DNA from: Lindgomyces ingoldianus
Lineage: Eukaryota; Ascomycota; Dothideomycetes; Pleosporales; Lindgomycetaceae
Reading direction: 5' to 3'
NCBI RefSeq assembly: GCF_010093535.1
Contig: NW_022985212.1
Coordinates: 368,153-417,384 of the forward strand
Length of the DNA stretch: 49,232 bases
Below are positions 21,964 through 33,667 of the stretch, piece by piece; the first letter of the stretch is position 1; each line of letters opens with the position of its first letter. Position numbers and translations under genes: made by a program. Under the pieces are notes generated by a model. The model was not told the origin of the DNA. It ran no database searches and saw only the letters and a program-made list of their open reading frames with translations.

Positions 21964-22449
21964 TTATATCGAAACATCAACCGAAGGACACCAGTAGCTC
22001 GTTGTGCAGGTGTATGCATCTCCATCACGGCTGATCGTGAACTTAGTACTGCCGTCTTTGAAACAGGTAAACGGTTCTGAGCCTAGTGTTGCATCTCCCG
22101 CAATTTGCCCTTTCGCCAACGCTGCAGCGCCGGAAGAAATGTTTGATGTCAATGTGCCATCAGTACCCATACGCACAGTCCGCTTGGCCCCTTCCCACTG
22201 CGAGCGATAGCCGCTAACTTCCGTGAAGACATCGGGCTTCGTTACTCGTGTTCCGCTAGTGACTGGTCCATTTCTGAAAAGAGCGGCACCCATGATAGTG
22301 AATTCCCCTGGGTCACAGAGGCCGATGGGGCATTCGTTCGGCTCGCATTTGACGAGGTAGATGTTGTGCTTTGAGCCTGCTGGGGCGGCCAAGGCCTCGC
22401 TCAGGAAGATCGAGAGGAAGAGGAGGGTTGCAGTAGCTTCGAAGAACAT
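21964..22449 (-). CDS. Small secreted cysteine-containing protein
   Basis: Single exon, 161 aa. Residues 1-21 are a clear signal peptide (MFFEATATLLFLSIFLSEALA) followed by AAPAG. The mature protein has six Cys: a cluster in CEPNECPIGLC, then FTC, YTC and WC near the end, which could pair into three disulphides. No membrane anchor or GPI signal. Length, secretion and even Cys count fit the broad class of small secreted fungal proteins, which includes effector candidates. I recognise no family, so a host-interaction role is only a possibility. The gene sits alone, with about 1.6 kb of empty DNA upstream. Confidence 0.85.
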   Translation of the reverse strand: MFFEATATLLFLSIFLSEALAAPAGSKHNIYLVKCEPNECPIGLCDPGEFTIMGAALFRNGPVTSGTRVTKPDVFTEVSGYRSQWEGAKRTVRMGTDGTLTSNISSGAAALAKGQIAGDATLGSEPFTCFKDGSTKFTISRDGDAYTCTTSYWCPSVDVSI

Positions 22450-24090
22450 GTTGTCAAGCTGGCCCTATCTCGGACGAATTGAAAGGTAAGTGTATGCGAA
22501 TGAATTCTTATGAATTTTCAAAAGTCTGATTTTCAGAAGATCACAAAACTTATAGATTTCAAGTAAGGTAGATTGCGTGACATTATGGGGTAAACGGCAC
22601 GGCCTTCATTTGGAGTAATATGGGTTGATTGTTTGCCACGACGACAGGTTGTTGCGGCCTGAGCCCAATATTGTCTGCGTTACTGGGTGTGTGTGTCCCC
22701 ATATATAGGTGTAAATTAAACTCCCCGCTTTCACGTGTCTGAACCAAGACATCCAACTCTTTTGTTAAAAACATCATTCACGCCTTCAGTTAGTTACTAT
22801 GCTAGGTTTCTGATTATCCTGCAAATCGTGCGTATTAACTGACTTTCGTCTGCAGTGGTGTACTCGTGGAAGGAGAAGCGCTTACGAGCAGAGCTTCCGC
22901 GGTTGTCGTTCACTTCATCATCTGCAGGGGATTGGAATGGACGATGGACAGGGGAATGAATGACCAAGTATATCGATGGCATTGCACTGGAATAGAGTCA
23001 GATGGCGTGAAAGTTTTTGGGCTAATGAAAATGAATTAATGCGAGGCCAATCTTTTGAATGGCGGTGCCAAGAACCCCTTGTGGTTGTCCTCTCTCCCAT
23101 GGCGGAATCGAGCGACTCAAACCGATCGGTACATCCCCATCCCATATTACAACCTCCTAGCCACAACTTTCCTTTAAACCTCCAGGTTGAGCAAATGCCG
23201 TGACTCTCTCCGGCGGGACCCAATGCCCGAGATTCAAAGTCATTTCCGATCTCCGTTCAGTCGGCAAATAATTCGTTACGAAAGTCTTCTCCTCTTCTTG
23301 GCCTCATTCATCTGGCTGGACCATAACCGACCACTTCTTCTCGTCCAAGATCCTCAAGGAAGTGGGGGGTACTTGCTTCTGGATGCCAATGGGTTTGATA
23401 CCTTCTCCTCATATCTTTATTCACTCAGCGCGGGGGTAACATTCAGGCAGACACCCCCTCATTTGATGTCTCAACCTTGTGGAAAAGACCCCAGAATTCC
23501 TCACAAGCTGAGTCGTTCGAATTGTGAATGGTTCCTCCCCCAGGTGTGAGGCGACACAGCCGCAACATTAGCGAGATTCTGCCTCGTGGATCCGTCCATC
23601 CTTGCGGTCACCGGATTCAGAAATGCCAAGCGACGATAACTGGTCACTTCTTCCTTAAATGTCTCAACTCCTCAAAACGCCAAGAGAGGATTCTCATGAA
23701 ACAGTTAGAATAGTACCGCCTCATATAGTAAAAAACTAACGAAATCTACAATCCACGTGTCAGATCTTGATGTGTTGCAAGAGAGCGTCGGGTGTAGCAT
23801 GAAGCAGACTGCCTTGCAAGCTTTTTCGTGACGCCCTAGGCAGATTTCAGCCTATCACCATCCAATGCCACATCAGGATTTCCAGGGCTATCTGCCTAGC
23901 AAACCTTTTTTGCCTACTTCCGATGAAGACCAAAGCTCGTCTGCCCGCGAATTTGATGGATGGAGCTCATGATCATCCTCGAGGCTAGGGTTAAATGTAG
24001 AGCGCTTCTCCCTTTCTGGTTTAAAAGTTACTTCCAGTCACTGCGCGCATAATTGTTTAGCCTTCCGACTTGGTCACCCAACAGTCGAAG
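22450..24090. other. 1.6-kb gene-free stretch
   Basis: No intact gene could be supported on either strand. A plus-strand frame around 23187-23549 is open for 120 codons but lacks recognisable domains or splice partners. The last 100 bases are upstream DNA of the lectin-like gene. Confidence 0.4.
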
Positions 24091-25869
24091 ATGTCGTTGT
24101 CAAGGCGCTCCTCGTCGTCCGTTCCCGAATCTTCTCCCCCACCATACAGTCATGTTGGCACTTCACCTCCCCCATTTCGGAGCAGCCCTCCAACGAGCGA
24201 GTGTGGGGCTGAAGGGAAGTTCATTGTTGGGACCGGCGAGACCAACGTTTATACCTCTACCAAAAGCTCTATTGCGAAAGCCAAATTCGGGTCCAACAAA
24301 CTGATGAAGCCAAAGCCGCTGAAAGCAATTCCAGGAAAGTTTGAACCAGTAGATGTCGAGCGATCGCCAGAATCACCAAGAAAGCCCTCCCATAGGAAGT
24401 ACTGTATCGCAGCAATTGTAATAATTGCCGTGCTTGGTGTGATAGCAATCGTAGTAGGATCAGTTCTCCCAGTTGTGCTAAAGTAAGGACGGACTTGTCC
24501 CACACCTACTCTTACGAAAGTGTTTGAACTAATTGGATTTAGGGACCGAAATCATACCGCTTCTAATACAACTACTGTTGTGACTTCGACAGTCGTCTCC
24601 ATTGTCGCATCACAGCATCCGACGTCAACACCTACACCGCAACCAACTTTGCAACCTCAGCAGTACTTAGGTGGCTTTGATGCGGTGTCACCGAACAACT
24701 ATGCTCATATGTTTTATACTGACCAAGCAGGTAACCTAGAGCACATATATGATTATCGCTCAACTTGGCAGAGGGGCAGTCCGGGGAAAATTGCAACAGG
24801 CGTTCACCCAGGGAGCCCTGTTTCAGCTTCGCTTCTCAACTCCTACCCTTACCAGGTATGATCTCCTGAAAACTTATAAAGTCGATTTAAGACGCTTATA
24901 AAAGGGAGGTACACGTATTTTATGTAGACAACAACAACATGGTGCAAGGACTTTTTGGCACTCCGAGCGTCAGCTATGTCTCGAAATGGTTCGTCCATCC
25001 TGTTGGGTCCCAACAACTGAAGACCTCCGATTCTCTCTTCCTTCGAAGCTGTGTCGCGTCGGATTCGGCAAGGTACAAGTATGCGATGAATGCTAGCCTC
25101 TACCTGTACTATGGCGCCTCAGATGGAAGCATTCAGAAGTTTGCATTCTGGAATAGAACGAAAGATCCATGGCAGCACATAGATGATCTCCCAGATCTAC
25201 AAGGTGCGACGGAGGTCGAGTGTCAATTTGCGAGAGGCATCGAAACACTGTGGACAACGAACAACAAATCTCGCATCATATCGTGGTACCGGTCTAATGT
25301 GACAGGGTGGCACTGGAAACAGGGTTCGTCCATGGCTTAACAACTGCCATGTTAGCATGCTGACAGCTGGAATAGGTTTTACTGGAACTGACGCAATATT
25401 CCCTGCTACTTCTCTCCTCTCCCTATCCGACGCCTCCACGAACCGGACACATATTGTCTTCCAAAACGCATTGCACAACCTTCAGCGCTATGAACTTCGT
25501 TATTTTGGTGCTAATATGGAACTAACCGGGAACACGGTATTACACAAAGGAACTCCCGGCACTCGCCTCACAACATGGGCAAATTATGGTTATTGCGGGA
25601 TATCCGTCGAGCTATACTATCAGCGCGATAACACGTCTGACTTATATAATGCAACCTTTCGGGATCATTGCTATAGCCTTTCAACCTCATGCTATGTTAC
25701 AGATAGTACAAGTGCCGATCAAGTTGTGCCGCTCGTCCAGACATATGGGAAGAATGTCAAGCACAAGCACAAGGAGAGGTACGCCGTTGGGGCGATTATT
25801 GGTATCATTTTCGCAAGCGTCACAGGGTGCATCTTGTTGTGCTGCTGTTGCGCACTTTGTACCAGCTAA
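24091..25869 (+). CDS. Membrane-anchored propeller lectin-like protein, four exons
   Basis: Exons 24091-24482, 24543-24855, 24909-25323, 25376-25869 (introns 60, 53, 52 bp), 537 aa. Residues 1-102 are a Ser/Pro-rich cytosolic tail with a PPPY motif (16-19). A membrane helix covers 103-130, followed by a Thr/Ser/Pro linker and then repeated beta-blade-like units (FYTDQAGNLEHIYDY, VFYVDNNNMVQGLF, LYLYYGASDGSIQKFAFW, TLWTTNNKSRIISWYRS) as in the fungal fucose-specific lectin (AAL-type) propeller. NxS/T sites suggest this part is outside the cell. Oddly, a second hydrophobic helix lies at the very C-terminus (about 510-535), ending in CCCCALCTS; this would put both ends in the cytosol, with the Cys run as possible palmitoylation sites. 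Sugar binding is inferred from the fold only. The exon 3 start at 24909 was chosen because it keeps the frame (VHVFYVDNNN). Confidence 0.85.
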
Positions 25870-26669
25870 TCGAGGCTGCCTGGGCTTCTTGGGCTTTTTA
25901 AAGGCATTTGCTACGCCTGAAGGTCCCTCGAGGGTGTTCGCGAAGAAGGGAGCTAAGGGGATTGGTGCTGTTTCGTAATTTGGTGGCTTCATCGGACCTC
26001 ATGGTGTAGAAACACTATAACAGCACGAGTTTTGCTACTTAACCATGGCAAAAATTTTAAGAGATAAGCTCAGACCTAAATATGCACCAGGTTATGTGAC
26101 AACGTGCCATATAGAGGATATTCCAAAGGCTTAACTGCTGCACATTGTGATTTGGGCCTCGAGAGCATTTCCAAAGTCCCTGTGAAAGCAATATGAGCAG
26201 CCATACCTTACAGTGGATAGTATTGCCCATGATTCCATGTCGTAGAGCAGATTTGAGACAGGAGTTCATTCTTTTTAAGTTCAGGTTGAGCTACGGCGAC
26301 GATGTCCCCAGATATCACTAGGGGGGCTTCTATCTACGGAGATTCAAAATTCCGAATATGTTCAGTAATTTGGGTTTGTGGCGGAGCCGCGGACAACAAG
26401 GAAAGTTCTGCATCGGCACCGATGAACGGTCATGTGAAATACTTGTTGGGTTTGGGCACTCTGAAGAACGTAAGCGATAGGATACGCACGGCGGGACTAA
26501 AACACCGTCAACCATCTGAAGCTTTTTGTTGTTGAATAATCTCGCTGGAAACTTTGACGGGATATGGGAAAGATTTGGTTCAAGAAGATATCACAGGGAA
26601 CATAGGAGAAAGTATCGAATGAATGATTAGAACTGAGTACACTGACTACATGACAATAGAAGACAGATT
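25870..26669. other. Intergenic stretch
   Basis: 3' side of the lectin-like gene. Several short frames without recognisable content; no gene called. Confidence 0.35.
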
Positions 26670-26827
26670 TTTCAGCATGCAAGTCAAGCTTACTGTCAGA
26701 GAACAGCGTTATGCCTATTTAGACGCCTTAAACCTATACAGAAAGGTCATGATCGCAAGTAGGTAATCAATCAAGCCAAGTTGGACCTTGAAAAAGCCAC
26801 AACTTGCTTGTTGACAAGTCTGGTGGC
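26670..26827 (+). repeat. Left arm of a foldback element
   Basis: Its reverse complement matches 27261-27416 with roughly 75-80 percent identity by eye: CTGAYAGTAMGCTTGACTTG, TATTTRGACGCSTTA, TYCAACTTGRCTTGATTGA, CCACMAGACTT. Differences are largely transitions. Confidence 0.8.
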
Positions 26828-27260
26828 GTAATCTTGGGTAGCGCAGTGGCAGATTCGAGCGAGGTGGAAGACGACTAAGTAGATGAACTCAGAGAGTTGG
26901 AAGGTTGGCTATTCGCTCCTGTGCAAATATTGTTGGCAATTCAATGGATATTGTCGGGGCAGTGACGGGAAAGTAGTAGGACCGAGCGGTTTCAGAGACT
27001 CAATGATGATCAAAGGCATTCATTCAAAAATGCAATGAGCTACCTGTCTTAAGGAGATGAGAATTCGAGATCATGTTGCTCTCGTCTCATCATTGGAAAC
27101 ATGGTATGTGTGCTTGAAAGCTAATCACATATCTAGGGATATTCTTAAGTTAATACATTACTGGCCATGCATTTCGAACACGGAAGTGGAATTCAGTGCA
27201 ATACAGGGAAAGCAATTTTCCATGAATGCAGGACATCCCATAACTCCCACAAACTCCCAG

Positions 27261-27416
27261 TCCACCAGACTTCTTAACAGGCAAGTTTGTGGCGTTTCCG
27301 GGGTCCAACTTGACTTGATTGACTACCCATTTTCGTAACCCTCTTTTATAGGTCTAACGCGTCCAAATAAGCATAGCGCTTCTCTCTGATAGTACGCTTG
27401 ACTTGCTTGTTGACAA
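27261..27416 (-). repeat. Right arm of the foldback element
   Basis: Inverted partner of 26670-26827. The loop between the arms (26828-27260) is about 430 bp and has no recognisable gene. An element of about 750 bp with arms of about 157 bp fits a non-autonomous foldback or MITE-like transposon. Target duplications were not found by eye. Confidence 0.8.
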
Positions 27417-28064
27417 GTCTGCACCCCACGGTACCCAGATCCGAGCCCGAACCCCTGAACACTCGAAGCACGGCCAAATATGAAGTAAGAATGAGGCCAA
27501 ATGTCACACCCTCCTTTCGGGCTCGCATTCCTGAACTAAATGCCACAAGATCCGAATTTGGCCAGACCTTGAACTTCCAGCCGTCAGAGCTCGATGTAGA
27601 TCTGTCATCCGAATCCCCAATGTGTATCTATTGTCTGAACTAGACGCGGTTGGATTATTGGAACTCTCGTTAGAATTCCCTTTTGTCGCATACAATTACC
27701 CGCCTATATATACCTTTCTGCTGTGCTAGCTGGAAGGTTGACCTTTTAGCGACGCAACACCTTCCGAATCCTCCTGCATCTTGACCAAGTTGGGCCCAAG
27801 CAAGCTATCTTGTCCGAGAGTCCTTGCCGAATGAAGATAATGCTGTCGCACCGGAGCTAAGCTCGATTATTTGCTTCTTCCGTTCATGTTTCATGTCTTC
27901 CTTCATCTAATGCGATTATGCGAAGTAACGGTGAAAGTAGAGTGAACATGAATATTAGGTGAACGTAACGAGGAGAGCAATGTAAACATGTCAAAACAAC
28001 TTCGTTCATTGAAACTTCTCTTATAATTTCCATATTCACAAAAACCTTCTTCTTGTCTACCATT
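27417..28064. other. Intergenic stretch 3' of the Cys-repeat gene
   Basis: No gene supported. The minus-strand gene to the right may have a last small exon ending near 28066 (see that entry). Confidence 0.35.
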
Positions 28065-28173
28065 TCTATTTGTCTAAAGTTCCGTTCTCAGAGACATGAA
28101 ACTTTGGTTGACCTCTTTGGAGCCCGCGGTCCCAAGGTTTTCGTCCTCTTACTTCTGGCAAGACTGTGGAGAG

Positions 28174-30611
28174 TTAGCGGCACCCGATTTTCGTGCTTAT
28201 ATACAACTCACCGCTTTTCCGTGTTCCCTTCCAACCCTGTTTAACACTGCTACCTGAGGCTCTTGGAGAAGGCGTGCTGATATCGGCAGGAACTTCGAAC
28301 TTCGGCGCGGAGAATGTTGGGCCTAGGTCAGATATATTTGACGGTGCATCATTTGGAGGTGTACTCGGCCTTCCATCCTCCACAGTTACGCGTGGGTTCT
28401 CAGAATACTGCCAATTCCCCATGCCTAACACTTTCTGCTTCCCTTTGGGCTGTCCTTCTGGCATCGATTCAACATTAGTCTGATTGGTCAAAGCACGGGG
28501 ATTCAGAGAGGAACTTTCGGGTTTAAGGCGCCCCCCGATATCCACGCAGAATTGGGGTGTAGCATACGTCGGCCCCCTGTCAAGCATTCCTTCGAATGCA
28601 TCTCTCGGTAAAGCCGAATACTTTGCTGAATGTAGAACACTTTGCGAGAGCCACTGAAAGTAACCACCTGGCTTATCGGCAATGGAATCCGGTTTTTTGA
28701 ACTTAGCATGAAGAATTAAGGAATAACCATCTTCCTCCGCTTGTTCGCATTTCCACCAAGATGGCAAGCCGCTTCCGGAACGCATCGTCCAATACACGAG
28801 ACACTCCCCACAATAGCTCTTGATTCTCTCACTCTTAATGAGGGGTCTCGGCCGTAACTTCTCGTCTTCGCACGTACAGCAAGCCTTGTCCTGGGGAAGG
28901 GTGCAAGAAGTCTCGACCTTGTGTTTGCATAAGTCGGGCTTTCCTTCCCACCAACTAGGGACCTCGTTTACACTCTTTGATTTCCAGAAGGACCCACACC
29001 CCACGCAGTAGGACCGGACTCCGTCATTGCGCATCATTCGCGATCTGCGCTGGTCCTTGCATCCGCAGCATGGGATCGAGTTATCCCGCATACATGCCGA
29101 CATTTTTTTGTGGGGGCAAGCGAGTGAATCCCAATTGGAAGGAACCACTCCTTTGGGCTGCTCAAGCCAATAGGTCTTACATGCCCAGCAGTAGGTCCCT
29201 ACTCGAGCGCTTCGCGGCATTGCGTGGAGGCGATTATCCTGGCAGCCGCAGCATGCCAGTGATGAGCCCGATATGCACCCGGTTCTGCTCTTGTGTTCAC
29301 AAGATAGTTGATAACCAGAAACTGGACCAGCATGAGGGGGCTTCAGCCTCCAGAAAGACTTGCAACCTAGGCAGTACGTTGCCGCTCGAGTGTCTGGAAA
29401 TACCCGAGCGCGAGTATCCACACATCTACAGCATTTTACAGCTCTCCCCGCCGAACACGATGCCCTCGCCTTGTGTGAGCAAAGCGGTGTCCATACCGGA
29501 GGCTTGTAAGTAGATCGTACACTTGGCCGAAGAGGTAGACGGGCCTGTGCAGGCAGCGGTGGTAGTTGTTTCTGTTGAACGGGAGGAACCGGGGGAATAG
29601 GGGGAACAGGGGTCCTGCGGGGTCGGGAAGGTGTGTTTGGGAACGAAGGATCCATTTGTTGTGGAGGGGGTACTCGTGTTCGTCTTGCTGAACCCTTACA
29701 ACAACCTTTCAAGAATGAACAGCAAACCGCCATGCAACAACATCCAGCAAACGCAAAACAGACTATAATAAGGATGGTGATAGGAAAGTTTAGCCGGAAA
29801 ATGTGCGGTTTCCCATCGTATGTAGACCAATTGCCGATAGGTTTGGTGTTGTCACTTGTGACAGTCGTCGTAGGGCCAGGGGCCAGTGGTGATACAATTG
29901 GCGTACCGGAGACCAAGGACTTAGCAACGCGGAGTTGAAGACCGTCTGCATAGACAAGCAAGGAGGAGAGACCTCCAGGGAATCTCGAGAATGTAGATGT
30001 CTTAATAACGCTTAGAGTCTCAACATGCTGGATGAAGGATGAGGAGGAGTCGTAGAGACTAGTTCCTCCGATCGCAACCATTACCCCGGTATCCCCAAGT
30101 GTCATGTACTTTGTGCACCAATAATTTGATGCCGAGGAGGCATATATTACACCCAAATATCCACTACTCAATCGATTAGGACTATGATGTAGAAGCATAT
30201 AGACTGGACTCACGATGGGCAACAGATAACGGCGTAGTCGGGTCCGTACAAAGATGACCACGAAAGAGTTGCATATCCCATGGGGCATCTAATAGCAGGA
30301 GAGAAAGTGAAGGCATTGAATGCAGAGTAGCCTGAGGGATAACAGGACACGGCTCCATTTTGCGTCCAGTCGCTCCCCCACCAGAGAGCGTTTTGGCTGG
30401 CATATGCAGAATAGGAAAAATCAGCAGTTCCGTAAGAGAAACAAGAGTTTACGCCATAACAGCTACCTGCGATCACTGTTGGAATATTTGTGGCGCACGC
30501 TGCAGGCGGGGTGAAGGTCGTGGTCAGCGGAGCGACCGTGGTCACGTGGGCCGAATATACATTCGTCGCAGCCGGTATTGGGGCCGGAGTCGGGGCAGGG
30601 TAAGGCGCCAT
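28174..30611 (-). CDS. Membrane protein with Cys-rich ectodomain and four cytoplasmic Cys/His repeats
   Basis: Model: exon 1 30611-30214, intron 30213-30167 (47 bp; the nearer AG would give only 32 bp), exon 2 30166-28174; about 796 aa. The N-terminal part has TTTFTPP, scattered Cys and a final CCPS, a layout seen in many fungal one-pass surface proteins. No signal peptide is visible. A membrane helix (NFPITILIIVCFAFAG) is followed by a Cys run, a Pro-rich stretch, then four tandem repeats at 29481-28789 with spacing 60, 61 and 63 residues. Pattern: C-x-H-K-x4-C-x7-C-C-x-C-x-D-x-(R/K), 11-14 residues, Y-C-x2-C-x2-(F/Y)-W. Seven Cys and one His per repeat suggest metal binding (inferred). The tail is disordered. 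A GTGAGT at 28192 and AGs near 28145 would allow an extra exon ending near 28066 instead of the stop at 28174. Confidence 0.85.
28789..29481 (-). repeat. Four tandem protein repeats, CxHK-x4-C-x7-CCxC-xD...YCx2Cx2(F/Y)W
   Basis: Repeat starts are CSHK (codon at 29481), CEHK, CPHK and CKHK. Each has CCRC, CCGC, CCGC or CCTC; then VD, QD, KD or ED; then YCLGC, YCWAC, YCVGC or YCGEC; then FW, YW, FW or YW. The DNA copies have diverged strongly while the Cys/His frame is perfectly kept, so selection has held the pattern. Confidence 0.95.
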
Positions 30612-31466
30612 TCCTCATCAGCCTTGCTCATATCATATGAGTTCTCAAGGCCTAGGCCGGGTAGCAAGCACCATGTGGTTCACTGAGAGTTTTAGCAGGT
30701 AGAGCAGACAAGGAGACTGAAGGAGGTTGGCTCCCAAACCACCTACCTTGGTCTCGTGACAGCGCAAAGCTCTACGCCGTAGTTATGCAATATTTTGAGA
30801 AATTGATACTTACAGATTGTCAAGACAAAATGATGTTGTTACGCATGTGCACAAGCGAGTAGATGTAATCCGGCTGAAATCATAACCAGTGAGAGAGAGC
30901 TTGATGCATACCATGTCAGAAGGTTCCTGCATTCCAGGATTTCAATAAATCTCTGCAACCCTTGGCAGCTCAGTCGTGACATGAGAGTGGACTGGTATGC
31001 CTTCTCCACTGAATCCACCCAGCGTGGGGGGGGGGGGGCTAAATGAAGTCGAAGCCACAATTGTACATATGCGTCTGAGAACCTGGCGTCTCAGCTTTAT
31101 GGGGAAGGTATCCAATCTCTATCTAGACCGCGTTCCCCGTGTGGAAAAAACAAAATTGCCAGAGTTCGGCCTTGCACTACTCAGATCGTGATTGGTATTT
31201 TGTCTGCTGGCCTGACGCCACATCTGCAGATACTGCAAGAGGGCCCTCATTAATGGTTACATGCCCCAGGGTGTGGCCGGATTTAGGATTAAGAAACGAC
31301 GATAATCGCCACTTCGCCATTCCAATCCTCTCTGGGTCCATGTATGTACGGTGTTATCGTTATCCAATTTACTTCAAAAAAGTCACGCGGTGCTATAGTC
31401 ATGATAAAAGTAAAAAAAACTTGCCCACAGAATTCTAGACAATGAACAATTGCTCCTAAATATACC
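30612..31466. other. Intergenic stretch with a run of 13 G
   Basis: Upstream of the Cys-repeat gene and downstream of the Hsp70-like gene. A homopolymer of G occupies 31026-31038. No gene supported. Confidence 0.4.
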
Positions 31467-33550
31467 CTACTTGTCATAGCTAACCGAAACGGTTCCATAT
31501 TCCTTGCCGTCAAAGATGAACTTCCAATCAATGTTTCCACCACACAGGGTGGCTTGGAGCTTGAACTCGGCGATCAAAAACTCCTCAGCCCCAAGCCCGG
31601 ACCTTGCCCGTGCGAATTTAGATTCGGGAACAGTGCTCAGGTCGGCCCGCACGCGGCAAATATTGTATGCAGCTGCTTTATTGTCAGCTTGGCTGTGAAA
31701 TAGAATGGAGTGGAAACAGCAAAAAGGCCGACTTACTCTCGTGGGCGTAGCGGGCCGGAGCCGCATCTGCATCGCAGCCCACCAGTATGGCGCCAAATTC
31801 GCGGTCTTCGCTCTTCTTGAAGGTACAGCTGCACTCTATGGACACCTTTTTAGGGGAGCTTTCAGGAAGTCGCTCACCCTTATCAACAATCCAACGCATC
31901 TGGCCCTTTGCGTATTTTGAGCCAGTGAATTCATCGACATACATGTCAGCTGCATTGTGGATTCCAGGCTTGTAAGGGGTGCAGACGGGAGTCCCGTAAT
32001 GCTTGCGGGCAAGGCGAACTGCAACTAGGCCGGTCAATGGTCCTTCAAGTCCACGGCAGACGGCTCCTCGAGCGACAGCTGACCAAGGGAACGTCGGTTT
32101 GCGAGCCACGATCCCTCTCTGGATGCAGTACTCGGTGATCTTCTTGAAGAGGTACGGATTCTTGCCAAATCCTCCAACAATAATTACCATCTGCGTACCG
32201 TTTAGCACGTAAGAGTGCGTAAGAAGTGGAATAGATTACCTTTGGCTTATTTCTACCCTTTCTAAGGACTGAAGCAATTTGACCATCGATCAACTCCAGG
32301 GTCCGGTTGATACATGGATCGAAAATCTCCCTCATCTGCTCTCTGTGGCAAAGTTAGATAGTTGACATTCGTTACGGTACGTACGTACGCATCTAGTGTG
32401 AGAACTTGGTCATCAATGTTACGTTCCTCGTCGTCTTCGATGCCACATTCTCTGGGGAGGCGAATCTCATTATCGGAATCGTCGCCCATAAAGGTGTGCT
32501 TTACCATCTCAAAGGCGTTCATCATTTGACTACCATGACGAGTCTTCTCTGCAGGAATAAGTTCATACGCGTCCTTTCCGATCCATCGTTCAAGCCATGA
32601 AAGAAACTCCTGAAAGCCGTAGTCAGCAGCGGGAGCCATTTTTCTCAAAGTATAGTAGGCTTACCTTATCAACATAGGTTGCGCCGCATTTATCACCGCT
32701 TCCAATCGCCGCCTCTTCTATCTCGAAAACCGGTTGTATTTGAGTGATTGTGTAAGAGATCAAGTCGACCGTGCCTCCTCCTGCATCGCATAGGACGAAG
32801 TTATCCCCAACTTGAACATCATCCCTTTTCGCCCCCTCCTGCATTTCTTTGAGAGAATAGATAGCAGCTGCTTCTGGCTCAGTCACCATCATGAGTTTTG
32901 CTGCGGGAAACTTTGCTTCAATGACGGCCTTCAATGTTTGGTCTTTCGCTCGCTCAGACCATACTGCCGGCACAGTTACGACGACCTCTTTCTCCATGGA
33001 GCTAAGGAGGGCTTCACCGTACTGAGATTCCAGGTCTTTCCAGACATGCTCTCGCACATACGTGAGATAGTCACCCACGATATCAACAGCATCCTTCCCA
33101 GGGTATTCAGGCGGGGCGTCCTCTTCTTGATCCGAGTCTAGATCGTCGATGTTAAGACTCCCAAAATTGCCTGTGAGAAATGCGAGTAGCATCCGGATTT
33201 GCTTGCTCTTGTTCGTGCGCTCATCAAGCCGTAACTTCATTAACGCATGGACTTCTTTCGTCTTGTGGGTGACCAAATTGCCCCATTTGATCTCGTTCTT
33301 AGGGGCGGTGCCGTAAGAAATGCGCGATGGAACTTTCTCCGTATTCCCGAGACCGACCCCAGGCCAGTTGGTAACAAGCTGGATTTGGGTGACATCTCGA
33401 GCACTGCCTTTACTGTCGGTCTCGCAGTATGCGACCCCGCTAGCGTCGCTCGATCAGAATTTTACCTTATGTTCGAGCGTATGAAATGTCCTACCTAAAC
33501 GTGGTACCAAAGTCAAGCCCAATGATAAGCTTCCTTCCACTTGCTGCCAT
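31467..33550 (-). CDS. Hsp70-like ATPase of the HSPA12-related fungal type, six exons
   Basis: Exons 33550-33495, 33439-32665, 32609-32389, 32342-32240, 32190-31737, 31687-31467; introns 55, 55, 46, 49, 49 bp; 609 aa with every phase consistent. Actin/Hsp70 ATPase motifs: phosphate 1 IIGLDFGTTFSGVAY near residue 9 (split by intron 1), phosphate 2 LCDAGGGTVDL, adenosine IIVGGFGKNPYL. VTEPEAAAIYSL and VVTVPAVWSERAKDQTL are typical of this family. The C-terminal part after the ATPase is short and lacks the standard substrate-binding domain and EEVD tail. Such proteins are abundant in Pezizomycotina; the substrate is unknown, so it may be a regulatory ATPase rather than a general chaperone. Cytosolic. 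Confidence 0.96.
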
Positions 33551-33667
33551 GTTGAAGTCCTGCAAAGTTTTAATGTTACGAGATAGATGCAGGGATTTTT
33601 CTGTGTCCGATAGCTCGAATTCTCGGTTGGATGGAGAAGAGGCTCTGCTGGCGACGGTTGTCTGTAT

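Noticed and set aside
23187..23549. Plus-strand open frame of 120 codons
   Set aside because: Contains a hydrophobic patch but no family resemblance, poor start context and no partner exons.
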